In this document: positions 28,731-37,477 of the stretch, piece by piece
Numbering within the stretch: the stretch's first letter is position 1
How the letters are laid out: every line of letters starts with the position of its first letter
From: Streptomyces sp. TSRI0107
GTDB lineage: Bacteria; Actinomycetota; Actinomycetes; Streptomycetales; Streptomycetaceae
Assembly (NCBI RefSeq): GCF_001905845.1
Contig: NZ_LIVZ01000013.1
Coordinates: 124,001-188,000 of the forward strand
Direction of reading: 5' to 3'
DNA length: 64,000 nt
Position numbers and translations under genes: made by a program
Notes under the pieces: generated by a model
The model's database searches: none
The model's input: the letters and a program-made list of their open reading frames with translations, nothing else
Told to the model about the DNA's origin: nothing

Positions 28731-29323
28731 ATCCCCCCGCTGGCGCTGGCGCTGGACGTCACCGACGCCGACAGCGTCGCGGCCGCGGCGGCCGCGGCCG
28801 GTGACGTGACCGTACTGATCAACAACGCGGGCTCGCACACGGGCGTGGACGTCCACGCCGGGCAGGTCCACCGTCTCGGGGCGGCGGGCCCCGGCGTAGA
28901 CCTTGGCGCCGCGCGTCAGGAACTCCTGTGCGAGGCGACGGCCCAGGCCCCGGTTCTCGAGAACGGCGTCCAGGTCCGCGACGGCTTCCGTTCAACGTGC
29001 TGTCCGTGCTGGCCTGGGTCAACTATCCGCCGGTCGGGGCCTATGGGGCGGCGAAGTCCGCCGCCTGGTCGATGACCAATGTGGTACGCCAGCAGCTGGC
29101 ACCCGAAGGCATACGGGTGTCCGCCCTGCACGTCGGATGGATGGACACGGACATGGCCGCGGGCGTCACCGGCGCGAAGAGCGACCCGGGCGAGGTCGCG
29201 CGCCTCGCCGTCGACGGCCTGCGTGACGGCGCCGACGAAATCGTCATCGACGAGCTGAGCCGTCGTGTGCGGGCGGCGCTGTCGGGCGGTGTCGCCGCGC
29301 TGTACCCCCAGCTCTCGCACTGA
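28731..29323 (+). pseudogene. Rearranged short-chain dehydrogenase pseudogene
   Basis: The plus strand begins with PLALALDVTDADSVAA and DVTVLINNAGSHTG, the middle of an SDR. The next 100 or so bases carry, on the opposite strand, the SDR N-terminus (RGLGRRLAQEFLTRGAKVYAGA, then RRPETVDLPGV). After that the plus strand resumes with NVLSVLAWVNYPPVGAYGAAK and runs to a normal end at 29323, including the YxxxK active site. The N-terminal piece is therefore inverted and out of order. Both junctions lie at perfect palindromes (28842-28859 and 28953-28964). Confidence 0.85.
28842..28859. repeat. Perfect 18-bp palindrome at rearrangement junction
   Basis: GGCGTGGACGTCCACGCC is its own reverse complement and sits exactly where the forward SDR middle meets the inverted SDR N-terminus. 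A second perfect palindrome, GTTCTCGAGAAC, lies at the other junction (28953-28964). Confidence 0.9.
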
Positions 29324-29480
29324 GGCCGAGGAAGGTGACGGCACGGGCCCCCGACGGGCCGGCCGTCTCCCGCCGCGCCGACTGGCCGCCGCGCGAGGTC
29401 AATCGGCTGCCCGGGCGCGTGCGCGCGCCGGACCCCAGCCTCGTTCCAGGCCGCCAGGCGGCGCCAGCTGTTGGAGCCCG

Positions 29481-29646
29481 CTAGGGGGTGCCTCGCCGAT
29501 CATGCCGGGCTCGCGGCGCCTGGCACCGCGCCTCGCCGCGTTGTCGTCACTCCCCGATGCGCCGCATCGGCTCCCTCCTCCGCCTTGCGATGCACGGCAC
29601 CAGACGCCGCTCCCTGATCCGGCCTGATCGACGAGACACCCCCTAG
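29481..29646. mobile_element. MITE-like element, copy 1
   Basis: A 166-bp unit bounded by CTAG on both sides has terminal inverted repeats of the form GGGGGTGTCTCG...GATCAGGCCGG. The right end matches exactly and the left end has a few changes (GGGGGTGCCTCG). A second copy lies at 52146-52312 in the opposite orientation with about 90% or better identity. No open frame suggests a transposase, so it must be moved in trans. The end style resembles IS5-like elements. The right CTAG overlaps the stop codon of the F420-type gene. Confidence 0.75.
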
Positions 29647-30707
29647 AGGGCCGTCTGCTCTGCGTCGACAGCCCGCACCAGGTCGAGGGCGCGGCCGAGG
29701 GTGGTTAGGCGGGCCTCCAGGGTGTCGCCGGATGGGTAGAAGCGCACTGTGTCCACGCCCGCGTCCCGCCAGACGCGCAAGCGATCGCGCACCATCTCCT
29801 CGGTGCCGATCAGGGTGGTGGCCAGCACCATCTCATCGGTGACGAGATCGGCGGCGCCGGCGCGGTCGCCGGACTGCCAGCGGTCACGTACCGCCGCCGC
29901 GATCTCGGACCAGCCCTGGCGGCTGTAGGCGTTGTTGTAGAAGTTGGTACCGGCCGATCCCATCCCGCCGAGACTGAAGGCGAGCTCCTTCTTCCGCGGC
30001 GCGATGATCGAGCGCAGCCGGTCCTCGTCCTCGGCGAAGTTCACCTCGGCGCCCTGACAGATGTCGAGATCGCTCCGGGTCCGTCCGGACGCTTCCAGCC
30101 CCGCGTCGAGGTGGTCGAAGTAGGCCTCCTTGGAGCCCTCCGGGACGAAGCTGGTACCCAGCCACCCATCGGCCACCTGCCCGGTGAGTTCCAGCATCTT
30201 CGGCGAGAGGGTGGCGAGGTAGACGGGGATGTCGTGTTCGGCGCGCGCGGACAGCCGCATCGGCTTGCCCTCTCCACCGGGGAGCGGGATCTGGAACTCC
30301 CGCCCCGAGTAGGCGATCCGGTCACCGGTCATGGCTTGCCGGACGATGTCCACCGTCTCACGCATACGGGACAGCGGGCGGGCGAAGGGCACTCCGTGCA
30401 GGCCTTCGACGACCTGGGGTCCGGAAGGGCCGAGGCCCAGCAGGAAGCGGCCTTCGGACATCTGGGAGAGGGTGATCGCCGTGCGGGCGAGGAGGACGGG
30501 GCTGCGCGTGGCCAGCTGCATGATCCCGGAGCCGAGCAGCAGGCGTTCGGTCCGGGCGGCGAGGAAGCCCAGGGGAGAGGGCGCGTCGGAGCCCCAGGCC
30601 TCTGCCACCCAGCAGATGTCCATGCCCAGTTTCTCCGCCTCGGTGACGAAGGTGACGGTCTCCTGCCAGTTTCCGCCCGAGGCCTCGACGGTGGTCGCCG
30701 TACGCAT
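29643..30707 (-). CDS. LLM-class F420-dependent oxidoreductase
   Basis: The product has 354 residues from the ATG at 30707, which overlaps the SRPBCC stop (TGATG). The bacterial luciferase-like TIM barrel is seen in TEAEKLGMDICWVAEAWGSD, RTERLLLGSGIMQ, SEGRFLLGLGPSGPQVVEG and IPVYLATLSPKMLELTGQVA. Such enzymes use F420 or flavin to oxidise or reduce small molecules. The TAG stop at 29643-29645 lies in the CTAG border of the MITE-like element, so the last residues may have been changed by its insertion. Confidence 0.88.
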   Translation of the reverse strand: MRTATTVEASGGNWQETVTFVTEAEKLGMDICWVAEAWGSDAPSPLGFLAARTERLLLGSGIMQLATRSPVLLARTAITLSQMSEGRFLLGLGPSGPQVVEGLHGVPFARPLSRMRETVDIVRQAMTGDRIAYSGREFQIPLPGGEGKPMRLSARAEHDIPVYLATLSPKMLELTGQVADGWLGTSFVPEGSKEAYFDHLDAGLEASGRTRSDLDICQGAEVNFAEDEDRLRSIIAPRKKELAFSLGGMGSAGTNFYNNAYSRQGWSEIAAAVRDRWQSGDRAGAADLVTDEMVLATTLIGTEEMVRDRLRVWRDAGVDTVRFYPSGDTLEARLTTLGRALDLVRAVDAEQTAL

Positions 30708-31234
30708 CAGCCGTCCGCCTTCCCGTCGCGGGCTTCGGCGAGCTGCTTGATCGCTGCCAGGGTGGCGGTCATGTTGTGCTCGAACTCTCGCATCCGGACG
30801 AAGACGATCTTCTGCTCCTTGTCCGGCATCCGGTCGATGGCGAAGGACAGCCCCGAAGGCGCCGGCCCCATCTGCATCCACTGACGGAGCCGTGTGCCGT
30901 GCTCCACGGGCTGGAGGGTGAAGCGCCAGACCGCGCTGGGATGCCGTGGGTCGTCCACGGCCCAGGCGAACGTACGTGGCGGTTCGAACTCCACGATGTG
31001 CGAGGTCGTTCGCCACTCACCGAGTGCCTGATGCCTGCTGTGTCCCGTGAACCGAGCGCCCAGCGCCGGGCCCGAGGCGCCGTCCTGCCACTCGACCGAC
31101 TGCAGCTCGTCGCTCGTGCTCGGCATCAGCTCGACGTCCGAGACCAGCTCCCAGACCCGCTCGGGTGGGGCGTCGATCCAGGTTTCCACCTCGACGGTCG
31201 GTGTGTCCGCATAGCGGGCCCCTGTCCATTCCAT
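30707..31234 (-). CDS. SRPBCC (polyketide cyclase/START-like) protein
   Basis: The product has 175 residues from the ATG at 31234 (after GAGGGG); an in-frame ATG at 31259 is also possible. The SRPBCC hydrophobic-pocket fold is recognised from VEVETWIDAPPERVWELVSD and from FAWAVDDPRHPSAVWRFTL. These proteins bind hydrophobic ligands. Coupled translation with the LLM oxidoreductase suggests action on the same small molecule. Confidence 0.85.
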   Translation of the reverse strand: MEWTGARYADTPTVEVETWIDAPPERVWELVSDVELMPSTSDELQSVEWQDGASGPALGARFTGHSRHQALGEWRTTSHIVEFEPPRTFAWAVDDPRHPSAVWRFTLQPVEHGTRLRQWMQMGPAPSGLSFAIDRMPDKEQKIVFVRMREFEHNMTATLAAIKQLAEARDGKADG

Positions 31235-31385
31235 CGCTGCTCGTTCCCCTCGCTCCATGCTTCTGACCTTCAAAGTTGCGTAGATAGACTTACCTGTCAA
31301 TCCCCTGCGGAGGTTCCGGACGCGATCCGCCGTGGCGACGGCCGGAGGGCAGGCCCTGCGGCGATGCCCTTCCTGTCACGCTGCT

Positions 31386-31404
31386 GGGTCTCATGTCGAG
31401 ACCC
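31386..31404. promoter_or_regulatory. Predicted operator of HxlR regulator
   Basis: GGGTCTCATGTCGAGACCC is a perfect 7-bp inverted repeat with a five-base spacer, ending 14 bases before the HxlR start. It lies in the 184-base divergent region shared with the SRPBCC/LLM operon. Confidence 0.55.
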
Positions 31405-31418
31405 AATATCCTGACGGC

Positions 31419-31916
31419 ATGAGGCGGACATCCTTCGCGCACTGGCCCTGCTCGGTGGCGCGCACCATGGACTTGCTCGGCGACTGGTGGACGCCGTTGG
31501 TGCTGCGGGAGGCGTTCTACGGGATCCGGCAGTTCGACGCGTTCCAGGCGTCGCTGGGAATCGCCCGCAACACCCTCGCCGACCGCCTGCGCCGCCTGGT
31601 GGACGAAGGGCTGCTGGAGAAAGAGCCGTATCAGACCGAGCCCGTGCGCTACCACTACACCCTCACCGAGAAGGGCCGCGACTTCTTCTCCGTGCTGCTG
31701 GCGATGAGCCGCTGGGGCGACCGCTGGCTGGCCGACGAGGCGGGCCCGCCGGTGGCCCACTACCACGACGTCTGTGGCCAGGAGAGCCACGCGGAGGTGG
31801 TGTGCGCGGCGTGCGGCGAGCCGATGACGGCCGAGAACACCCACCCCCGGATGGGGCCGGGCTACCCGCCGCACCTGGCCGAACGGCCAGAGGTACGGGA
31901 GCGGTTCTCGGGCTGA
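31419..31916 (+). CDS. HxlR-family regulator
   Basis: The product has 165 residues. The winged helix is clear: CSVARTMDLLGDWWTPLVLRE, FDAFQASLGIARNTLADRLRRLV and a wing in PVRYHYTLTEKGRDFF. The C-terminal tail has a zinc-ribbon-like pair, CGQ and CAACGEPM, seen in a subgroup of the family. It is divergent from the SRPBCC/LLM genes and probably represses them and itself through the palindrome just upstream. Confidence 0.88.
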   Translation: MRRTSFAHWPCSVARTMDLLGDWWTPLVLREAFYGIRQFDAFQASLGIARNTLADRLRRLVDEGLLEKEPYQTEPVRYHYTLTEKGRDFFSVLLAMSRWGDRWLADEAGPPVAHYHDVCGQESHAEVVCAACGEPMTAENTHPRMGPGYPPHLAERPEVRERFSG

Positions 31917-31969
31917 GCCGGCACCCGTGATCGGGGCGGATCATCGAACGTGCGTCTTACGATCAGGGG

Positions 31970-32545
31970 GTGAAGAGACGGACGAACGCGAGCACGGACC
32001 TGACCGAGGCGGAGGTCCAGGAAGCGGAGCGGGCCCTCGGCATCACGTTCCCGGCCGCGTACCGGGCCCATCTGCTGCGCCCGGCCCCCGGCCGCCGCCG
32101 GCCGCGCGCGCTGCGCCGGGGGCCGGACGGCTGGGGCTGGGAGGGCGACGGCGCCACCAACCACGCGCTGCTCGCCACGCCGTTCCCGCATCCCGCCTCG
32201 TATCTCGCCGAGGACGAGGCGCTCGCCGCGCGCGAACCGCGCCGGGAGGACTACCCGGACCCGGGCTCCTTCCAGGACGCCTGGCGGGCCTGGGACGACG
32301 CGTGCGAGGAGCCCGAGGAGCGCAAGACGGCGGGGGCCGTGTACCTCCAGGACGACAACCCCTTCACCACGCTGTACGTCGTGACGGGCCCGTACCGCGA
32401 CACCATGTGGCTCGACCGCAGGGCCATCAGCGACGACATCGTGCCGATCGCCCACCCCGACGGCCGGTTCCTCACCTTCGCCGAGTGGTACGACTGGCCG
32501 ACGGACCCGGCGAGCTGGGCGGCCTTCGCGTCGGCCGTCAGCTGA
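31970..32545 (+). CDS. SMI1/KNR4-type protein
   Basis: The product has 191 residues from a GTG. The start LTEAEVQEAERALGITFPAAYRAHLL is the SMI1/KNR4 core pattern, and FLTFAEWYDWPTDPASW ends the domain. In bacteria such proteins are often immunity proteins against polymorphic toxins, but no toxin gene is visible next to it. It stands alone on the plus strand. Confidence 0.8.
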   Translation: MKRRTNASTDLTEAEVQEAERALGITFPAAYRAHLLRPAPGRRRPRALRRGPDGWGWEGDGATNHALLATPFPHPASYLAEDEALAAREPRREDYPDPGSFQDAWRAWDDACEEPEERKTAGAVYLQDDNPFTTLYVVTGPYRDTMWLDRRAISDDIVPIAHPDGRFLTFAEWYDWPTDPASWAAFASAVS

Positions 32546-32709
32546 GCGTCTTCAACCGGGACCAGGTCGAGGCGGCCCGGGACCAAGTGCCGCGTCCGAC
32601 GGCCGTCCACAGGCACCCTTTGTGCGCTGTCGGGCCATGGGAACGAGGGTGGGCGATATCTTCGTTACCGAAGTGGTCCACGTCACTCATCGTGTCCGAG
32701 GGGGACTTG

Positions 32710-33174
32710 ATGCCGGATCCGGAAGCGGCACTGGCGATGACCGCGGCGACGACGATCGTCGCGGCGATGGCGACCAGCGCCTGGGAGGCCACGAAGGCCG
32801 GGGTCGCGCGGATATTCGGGCGGGCCGGCGGCGCCGAGCCGGGGCAGGAGACCAGTGCCGGCGTCGAGGCGCGGCTGGAGCGCAGCGCGGCACGGATCGC
32901 GGTCGCCGCCGACCCGGACGAGGTGCGGCAGGCGCAGATCGTCCGCTGGTGTGAGGACCTCGAGGACCTGATGCGGGATCATCCCGATGCGGAGGCCGAG
33001 TTGCGGACGCTCGTCGAGGCGGTCCGGCAGCAGCTTCCGCCGGTCCGGCAGCAGTGGATCATGCGCGTCGAGGCGCGCGACGGCGGGTTGGCCGTCGGGG
33101 CGCAGGGGCCGGGCAGCAGGGTCGTCGTCCACCACCACGACGGGGACACGCCGCCCACCGCGGACGCCCGTTGA
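32710..33174 (+). CDS. Small helical partner of the P-loop/TPR protein
   Basis: The product has 154 residues. The ATG at 32710 is favoured by GAGGGGGA just before it. A hydrophobic, Ala-rich segment at about 5-25 could be a membrane anchor or amphipathic helix. A charged helical region (about 45-110) and a Gly/His-rich tail with HHHDGD follow. I do not recognise the family. The stop overlaps the TTG start of the next gene (TTGA), so translation is coupled and the two probably act as one unit. Confidence 0.7.
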   Translation: MPDPEAALAMTAATTIVAAMATSAWEATKAGVARIFGRAGGAEPGQETSAGVEARLERSAARIAVAADPDEVRQAQIVRWCEDLEDLMRDHPDAEAELRTLVEAVRQQLPPVRQQWIMRVEARDGGLAVGAQGPGSRVVVHHHDGDTPPTADAR

Positions 33175-36100
33175 ACCCCGACCAGCACCAGACCGTGCAG
33201 GCGGTCAACGGCTTCGCCTACGGCTGCGTCGGCGCGGACATCCACGTCTTCGGCAACGGCGTGCCGCTGTACGTCCTCCAGCGATGGCGCCCCGAGGCCC
33301 GGCCCGACCGGACCTGGCTGCTGGACCTGCCCAGCCGCATGCTGAACGCGCGGTTCGAGGTCGTCGACTTCACCGGGCGCGAGGAGGAACTGGCAGAGCT
33401 GCGCCGCTGGCGCGATCACGGTCCACGGCTGTCGGTCCAGTGGCTGCACGCGCCGGGCGGCCAGGGCAAGAGCCGACTGGCCGCGCAGTTCGCGAAGGAG
33501 TCGGAGGCCGCCGGCTGGACCGTGGCGACGGCCGCGCGCGGCCCCGGCGTCGCGCACCCGCCACCCGGCAGCCAGGACCTGCGCACCGACACCCGCGCCG
33601 GCGTGCTCCTGGTCGTCGACTACGCCGACCGGTGGCCGGTGGCCCACCTGACGTGGCTGCTCAGCAACACGTTCCTGCACCGGGCCACCGACCAGGCGCG
33701 CGTACTGCTGCTGGCCCGCAGCCGAGACCCCTGGCCTGCCGTCCGAGCCTCCATCGCCGACCTCCGGGCCGACGCCTTGACACACGCCCTGCCCCCACTG
33801 GCCGATGCCGACCGCCGGGTGGGTGTCAGCGAGCGCCACGGAATGTTCCTCGCCGCGCGCGATGCCTTCGCCGCTCTCTACGGGGTGCCCGCGCACGCCG
33901 TCGAACCACCCGACGAACTGAGCGGACCCGACTTCGGTCTGACACTCGCGGTTCACATGGCCGCGCTGGCGGCCGTGGACCGCCACGCCCATGCCGCCAC
34001 CGCGGCCCCGGCGGCGGACATGACCGGCCTGACCGCCTACCTGCTGGACCGGGAACGACGCCACTGGCACACACTGCACGAGACCGGGGCGCTCAGCACC
34101 ACACCAGCGGAGATGTCCCGCGCCGCCTTCGTCGCGGCGCTCACGGGACCGCTCCCTTACCGGGAGGCGAAGGCGGCGCTCGAGACGGCCGGGCTCGGTG
34201 CCGGCGCCGACCGCCTGCTGACCGACCACGCGTACTGCTACCCACCCGGTGCCTCCACGACCGTCCTGGAACCCCTCTACCCCGACCGCCTCGCCGAGGA
34301 CTTCCTGGCGCTCTCCCTCCCGGGCCACCACCTCCCCGAGCACACCGCCGACCCCTGGGCCGTGGATGTCCCCGAACTCCTCATGCCCGCGCCGCCCGCT
34401 GCCGGGTCCGCCGGCTCGGAAAGCGGTACGAGCCGGGCCGCGGACGGCGGCGACGGGCTGCCGTCGTACGCGCCGCGGGTCCTCACGTTCCTCACCGCCG
34501 CCAGCCATCGCTGGGAGCATGTGCTCGCCACACTGGAAGCCCTCGACGCACGCCTGCCGGACGACGTCTCCTCGAACGAGGTGCTTGCCGCGGCAGCGGC
34601 CGGCCTCACCGAACGCCTTGCCCCGCACCGCCTGTCGGTGGCATCCGGCCTCGCGGAACGCGCCCGGATCCACAGCGGGTTGGGGCAGCGGCTCCACCAG
34701 GCGCACCAGGCCGAGAAGGCGGCGTCCGCATACGCGGAGGCCGTGCGGCTGTATCGCGGGCTTTCCGCCTCGAACCCGCGGGATTTCGAACCCGACTTCG
34801 CCGAGTCGTCGTTCGAGCTGGCCATGACGCTGGTGTTCGCGGAGCTGGAGCCCTGGGCGCGAGACCCACTCGCGAACCTCGCGGTGGACACCGCACGGCT
34901 CGGTGAGGCGGCGGCAGCCTTCCGGGACGCGATCGAGGTCTTCCGCCGGCTGGCGGAGGAAGACCCCGCCGAGCACCAGGAGAACCTGGCCGCGGCACTG
35001 ACTGTGGCCTCCGTCCTCGTACCGCGCCTGGGGCAGTCCGACCTGGCGGTGGCAGCGGCGCTGGAGGCGGTCGACATGGTCCGCCACCTGACGCACGAGG
35101 AGCCCGAGGAATGGGCTCACCAACTGCCCTATGTGCTGGTGGCCTCTGCCGTGGCCCTGGCCGGGGCACACCCCGAGCGGGCATGGGCCCTCGCCGACGA
35201 GGCTGTCGGTATCGCCCGCCGGATGGCCCACGAGGCCCCGGCGGAGAACGTGGAGCACTTGGTCTTCACGCTCACCACCCAAGGGTCGGTCCTGCTGAGA
35301 CTGGAGCGGGCCGAGGAGGCCATCGACGCGCTCAGCGAGGCCGCGGAGCTCCGCGGCCGAGGATCAGGGGCGGGCCAGGGCGAAGACGCCTGGTTCGGCG
35401 TCATGGCCCACGCGCTCAGCTTCGTCTGGGTGCAGGAACGGGCCACCGGCGCGACGAAGGGGCGCAGCATGGCCGTGGAAGTGCTGAGCCGACTCGCCCA
35501 CGGCGACACTTCCGGCCGCGCGCCCGCGCTGCTGACAGCGCTGACCGCATTCGTCGGCATGCTCGGAGCGTCCGCCTCCGTGGAGGACGCGCTCGCGGTC
35601 CGGCGCGCCATGATCCACCTCCTCAGGACGTCGGACGAGATCCCGTACGCCGGGGGCGACGGCCTCATCGGGCGGTCCGACGTTCATGCCGTGCTGATCG
35701 AAGCGGGCGTCCTCCTGGCGAGGACGGGGCGGTGGGACGAAGCCCTGGTGTACCTGGACGAGGCGGGCCGGGAACTGTGGGCCAACGGAACCGACCCTCT
35801 GGCAGCGTGTTTCGGGAGTGCGCTCACGTTCATGACCGCCATGCTCGCCGGCCTGGATCCGAACGAGAACGGAGATCCCTACCGGCGAATGGCCCGGCCC
35901 GAGGCCGTGCGCGTGCTGGAGCGGATAGCCGAGACCTACCGCCGCCTCGCGCAGGACGACCCCACGGCACACGAACCCGGCCTCGCGTCCACAGTGAAGA
36001 TCCTGTCCGAGGCGCTCTGGTACCTGGGACGGGGCCGGGAAGCCGTGGACGCGGGCCGGGAATCGGTCCGGACCTGGCGTAGCTGCGCCGCCCGGGACGG

Positions 36101-36446
36101 CGCCGCCGAACACCGTGACCAACTCGCCCTGGCCCTCAGCCGCCTCGCGGACAAACTGACAGACACCGAAGAAGCGGAAGAAGCCGCCATGGCAGGGCGG
36201 GAGGCCGCCGCCCTCTGGCGCGCGCTGTCCCGCGACGACCCCGCCGACCACCGGCGCGCCGCGACGGCCCTCTTTCTCGTCGCCCTGAACCTGCGGCGGC
36301 TCCGCCCGGCCGAGGCCCTGTCCGCCGCGGAGGAATCAGCCGGCCTCCTCGCACGCTTCCCCGCCGACGACCCCGCAAAGCACCACTCCAGCCTCGCCGC
36401 GGTCGACCAGCTCATCACCGAGATCCGGCAGGAGCTGCGCGAGTAG
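33171..36446 (+). CDS. P-loop (STAND-like) NTPase with TPR-like repeats
   Basis: The product has 1,091 residues and starts from a TTG at 33171 overlapping the upstream stop. It reads FTGREEELAELRRWRDHGP, then Walker A APGGQGKS (Lys100) and Walker B VLLVVDYAD (about 145-153), a STAND-type NTPase order. From about residue 480 to the end there are many helical repeats of TPR type such as AAYAEAVRLYRGLSASNPRDF and EAIEVFRRLAEEDPAEH-like units. Such proteins sense a signal with the repeats and switch by NTP hydrolysis. Many related systems in bacteria are anti-phage or signalling devices, and which applies here is unknown. Confidence 0.82.
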   Translation: MNPDQHQTVQAVNGFAYGCVGADIHVFGNGVPLYVLQRWRPEARPDRTWLLDLPSRMLNARFEVVDFTGREEELAELRRWRDHGPRLSVQWLHAPGGQGKSRLAAQFAKESEAAGWTVATAARGPGVAHPPPGSQDLRTDTRAGVLLVVDYADRWPVAHLTWLLSNTFLHRATDQARVLLLARSRDPWPAVRASIADLRADALTHALPPLADADRRVGVSERHGMFLAARDAFAALYGVPAHAVEPPDELSGPDFGLTLAVHMAALAAVDRHAHAATAAPAADMTGLTAYLLDRERRHWHTLHETGALSTTPAEMSRAAFVAALTGPLPYREAKAALETAGLGAGADRLLTDHAYCYPPGASTTVLEPLYPDRLAEDFLALSLPGHHLPEHTADPWAVDVPELLMPAPPAAGSAGSESGTSRAADGGDGLPSYAPRVLTFLTAASHRWEHVLATLEALDARLPDDVSSNEVLAAAAAGLTERLAPHRLSVASGLAERARIHSGLGQRLHQAHQAEKAASAYAEAVRLYRGLSASNPRDFEPDFAESSFELAMTLVFAELEPWARDPLANLAVDTARLGEAAAAFRDAIEVFRRLAEEDPAEHQENLAAALTVASVLVPRLGQSDLAVAAALEAVDMVRHLTHEEPEEWAHQLPYVLVASAVALAGAHPERAWALADEAVGIARRMAHEAPAENVEHLVFTLTTQGSVLLRLERAEEAIDALSEAAELRGRGSGAGQGEDAWFGVMAHALSFVWVQERATGATKGRSMAVEVLSRLAHGDTSGRAPALLTALTAFVGMLGASASVEDALAVRRAMIHLLRTSDEIPYAGGDGLIGRSDVHAVLIEAGVLLARTGRWDEALVYLDEAGRELWANGTDPLAACFGSALTFMTAMLAGLDPNENGDPYRRMARPEAVRVLERIAETYRRLAQDDPTAHEPGLASTVKILSEALWYLGRGREAVDAGRESVRTWRSCAARDGAAEHRDQLALALSRLADKLTDTEEAEEAAMAGREAAALWRALSRDDPADHRRAATALFLVALNLRRLRPAEALSAAEESAGLLARFPADDPAKHHSSLAAVDQLITEIRQELRE

Positions 36447-36544
36447 ACGAAGTCCGGAACCGGAAAGGAGCCCTCTTCCGGGACACGCCGCGTCCCGCTG
36501 CGAGACTGAGGACGCCCAGCCTCGGACAGCGAGAGAGAAATACC

Positions 36545-37012
36545 GTGAACGACGTCCAAGAAGGTCTCTGCTTCGCGGGCCCCGCCGTCGTGACGGTTTT
36601 CGTCATCGGCGCGGGCAACGAACCGCTGCCGCCGGAGGCCTTCCGGCTCGCCGGACTCACGCCCGACGAGGTGCGTCCCTTCATGCTGCAGGACCAGCCG
36701 GCAGAGATCGCCTCGCGCGGCCTCATGTCGTACGACCTCACCTTCCACGACACCTCTGCGGCCCTGTCCGCCTACACGCGCGAGGTCCTGCGCCGCCTGT
36801 GCGCGGACGGCCGGGCCGTGGCCTGGGCCGCGTTCGAGGGGTCGTTCCACTACGACCACCTCCTCACCGAGGACATCGCCGCCTCGGTCTACGGGTACTG
36901 TGCGAGCGGCGCCGAGCCCGTCGTCGCATGGGACTTCACCACCCTGCGCAGCGCAGCCTGGCGGCAGCGGACAGCCGAAGCCCGCGAGACCCTGCGGGAA
37001 CTGCTGCGTTGA
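36545..37012 (+). CDS. Uncharacterised 155-residue protein
   Basis: A GTG at 36545 follows a GAGAGAA ribosome site, 98 bases after the P-loop/TPR gene. The protein is acidic with no membrane segment or signal peptide and no recognisable motif. Blocks such as VTVFVIGAGNEPLPPEAFRL and AWAAFEGSFHYDHLLTED are protein-like. It may be a third member of the preceding unit, but a separate promoter is possible. Confidence 0.6.
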   Translation: MNDVQEGLCFAGPAVVTVFVIGAGNEPLPPEAFRLAGLTPDEVRPFMLQDQPAEIASRGLMSYDLTFHDTSAALSAYTREVLRRLCADGRAVAWAAFEGSFHYDHLLTEDIAASVYGYCASGAEPVVAWDFTTLRSAAWRQRTAEARETLRELLR

Positions 37013-37195
37013 CTTCCGGCCACTACGAGCCGCCGCCCTCGCGAGCCGACAGGTCGGACGCGTGTTCCCGCCTGTCACTCGATGGGGAAATGCCGGCAAG
37101 GCGGATGGATCACGTCGTCATGCTGTGAGCGGCACATGGTCCGTGCGACCGGTCGGCTGTGCCGCACATGTCGGACAGTGAAGGGGGCACGTCAC

Positions 37196-37477
37196 ATGAC
37201 TCCTACGCAGGGCAGCCGGGGCTTGGACGAGCAGGCGGTCCTGCTCGTCGCGGGGCTGGCGGACCTGGCCGTGAGCACGATCAGCTCGGCTGTGGGCACG
37301 CTGCAGGGATTGGTCCGCCGCTCCGACGGGCCCGACATCGCGCGCGACGCCCAGCAGGACCTGATGGCCCGCGGCCGTATCGCCCTCGATCGCTCCGCTG
37401 CCGCGCCCGCCGCCCACCTCGAGGTGCTGGCCCAGCACGCGAGGGTCCGGCGGACGGCGCCCGGCGGCGATGTCTGA
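37196..37477 (+). CDS. Small protein of isoprenoid cassette
   Basis: The product has 93 residues. The ATG at 37196 follows AAGGGGG. The hydrophobic, Ala/Leu-rich helix LLVAGLADLAVSTISSAVG at about 17-35 may sit at the membrane. The end overlaps the polyprenyl synthase start by eight bases (ATGTCTGA), so the two are coupled. No family is recognised. It may anchor the synthase or its product. Confidence 0.65.
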   Translation: MTPTQGSRGLDEQAVLLVAGLADLAVSTISSAVGTLQGLVRRSDGPDIARDAQQDLMARGRIALDRSAAAPAAHLEVLAQHARVRRTAPGGDV

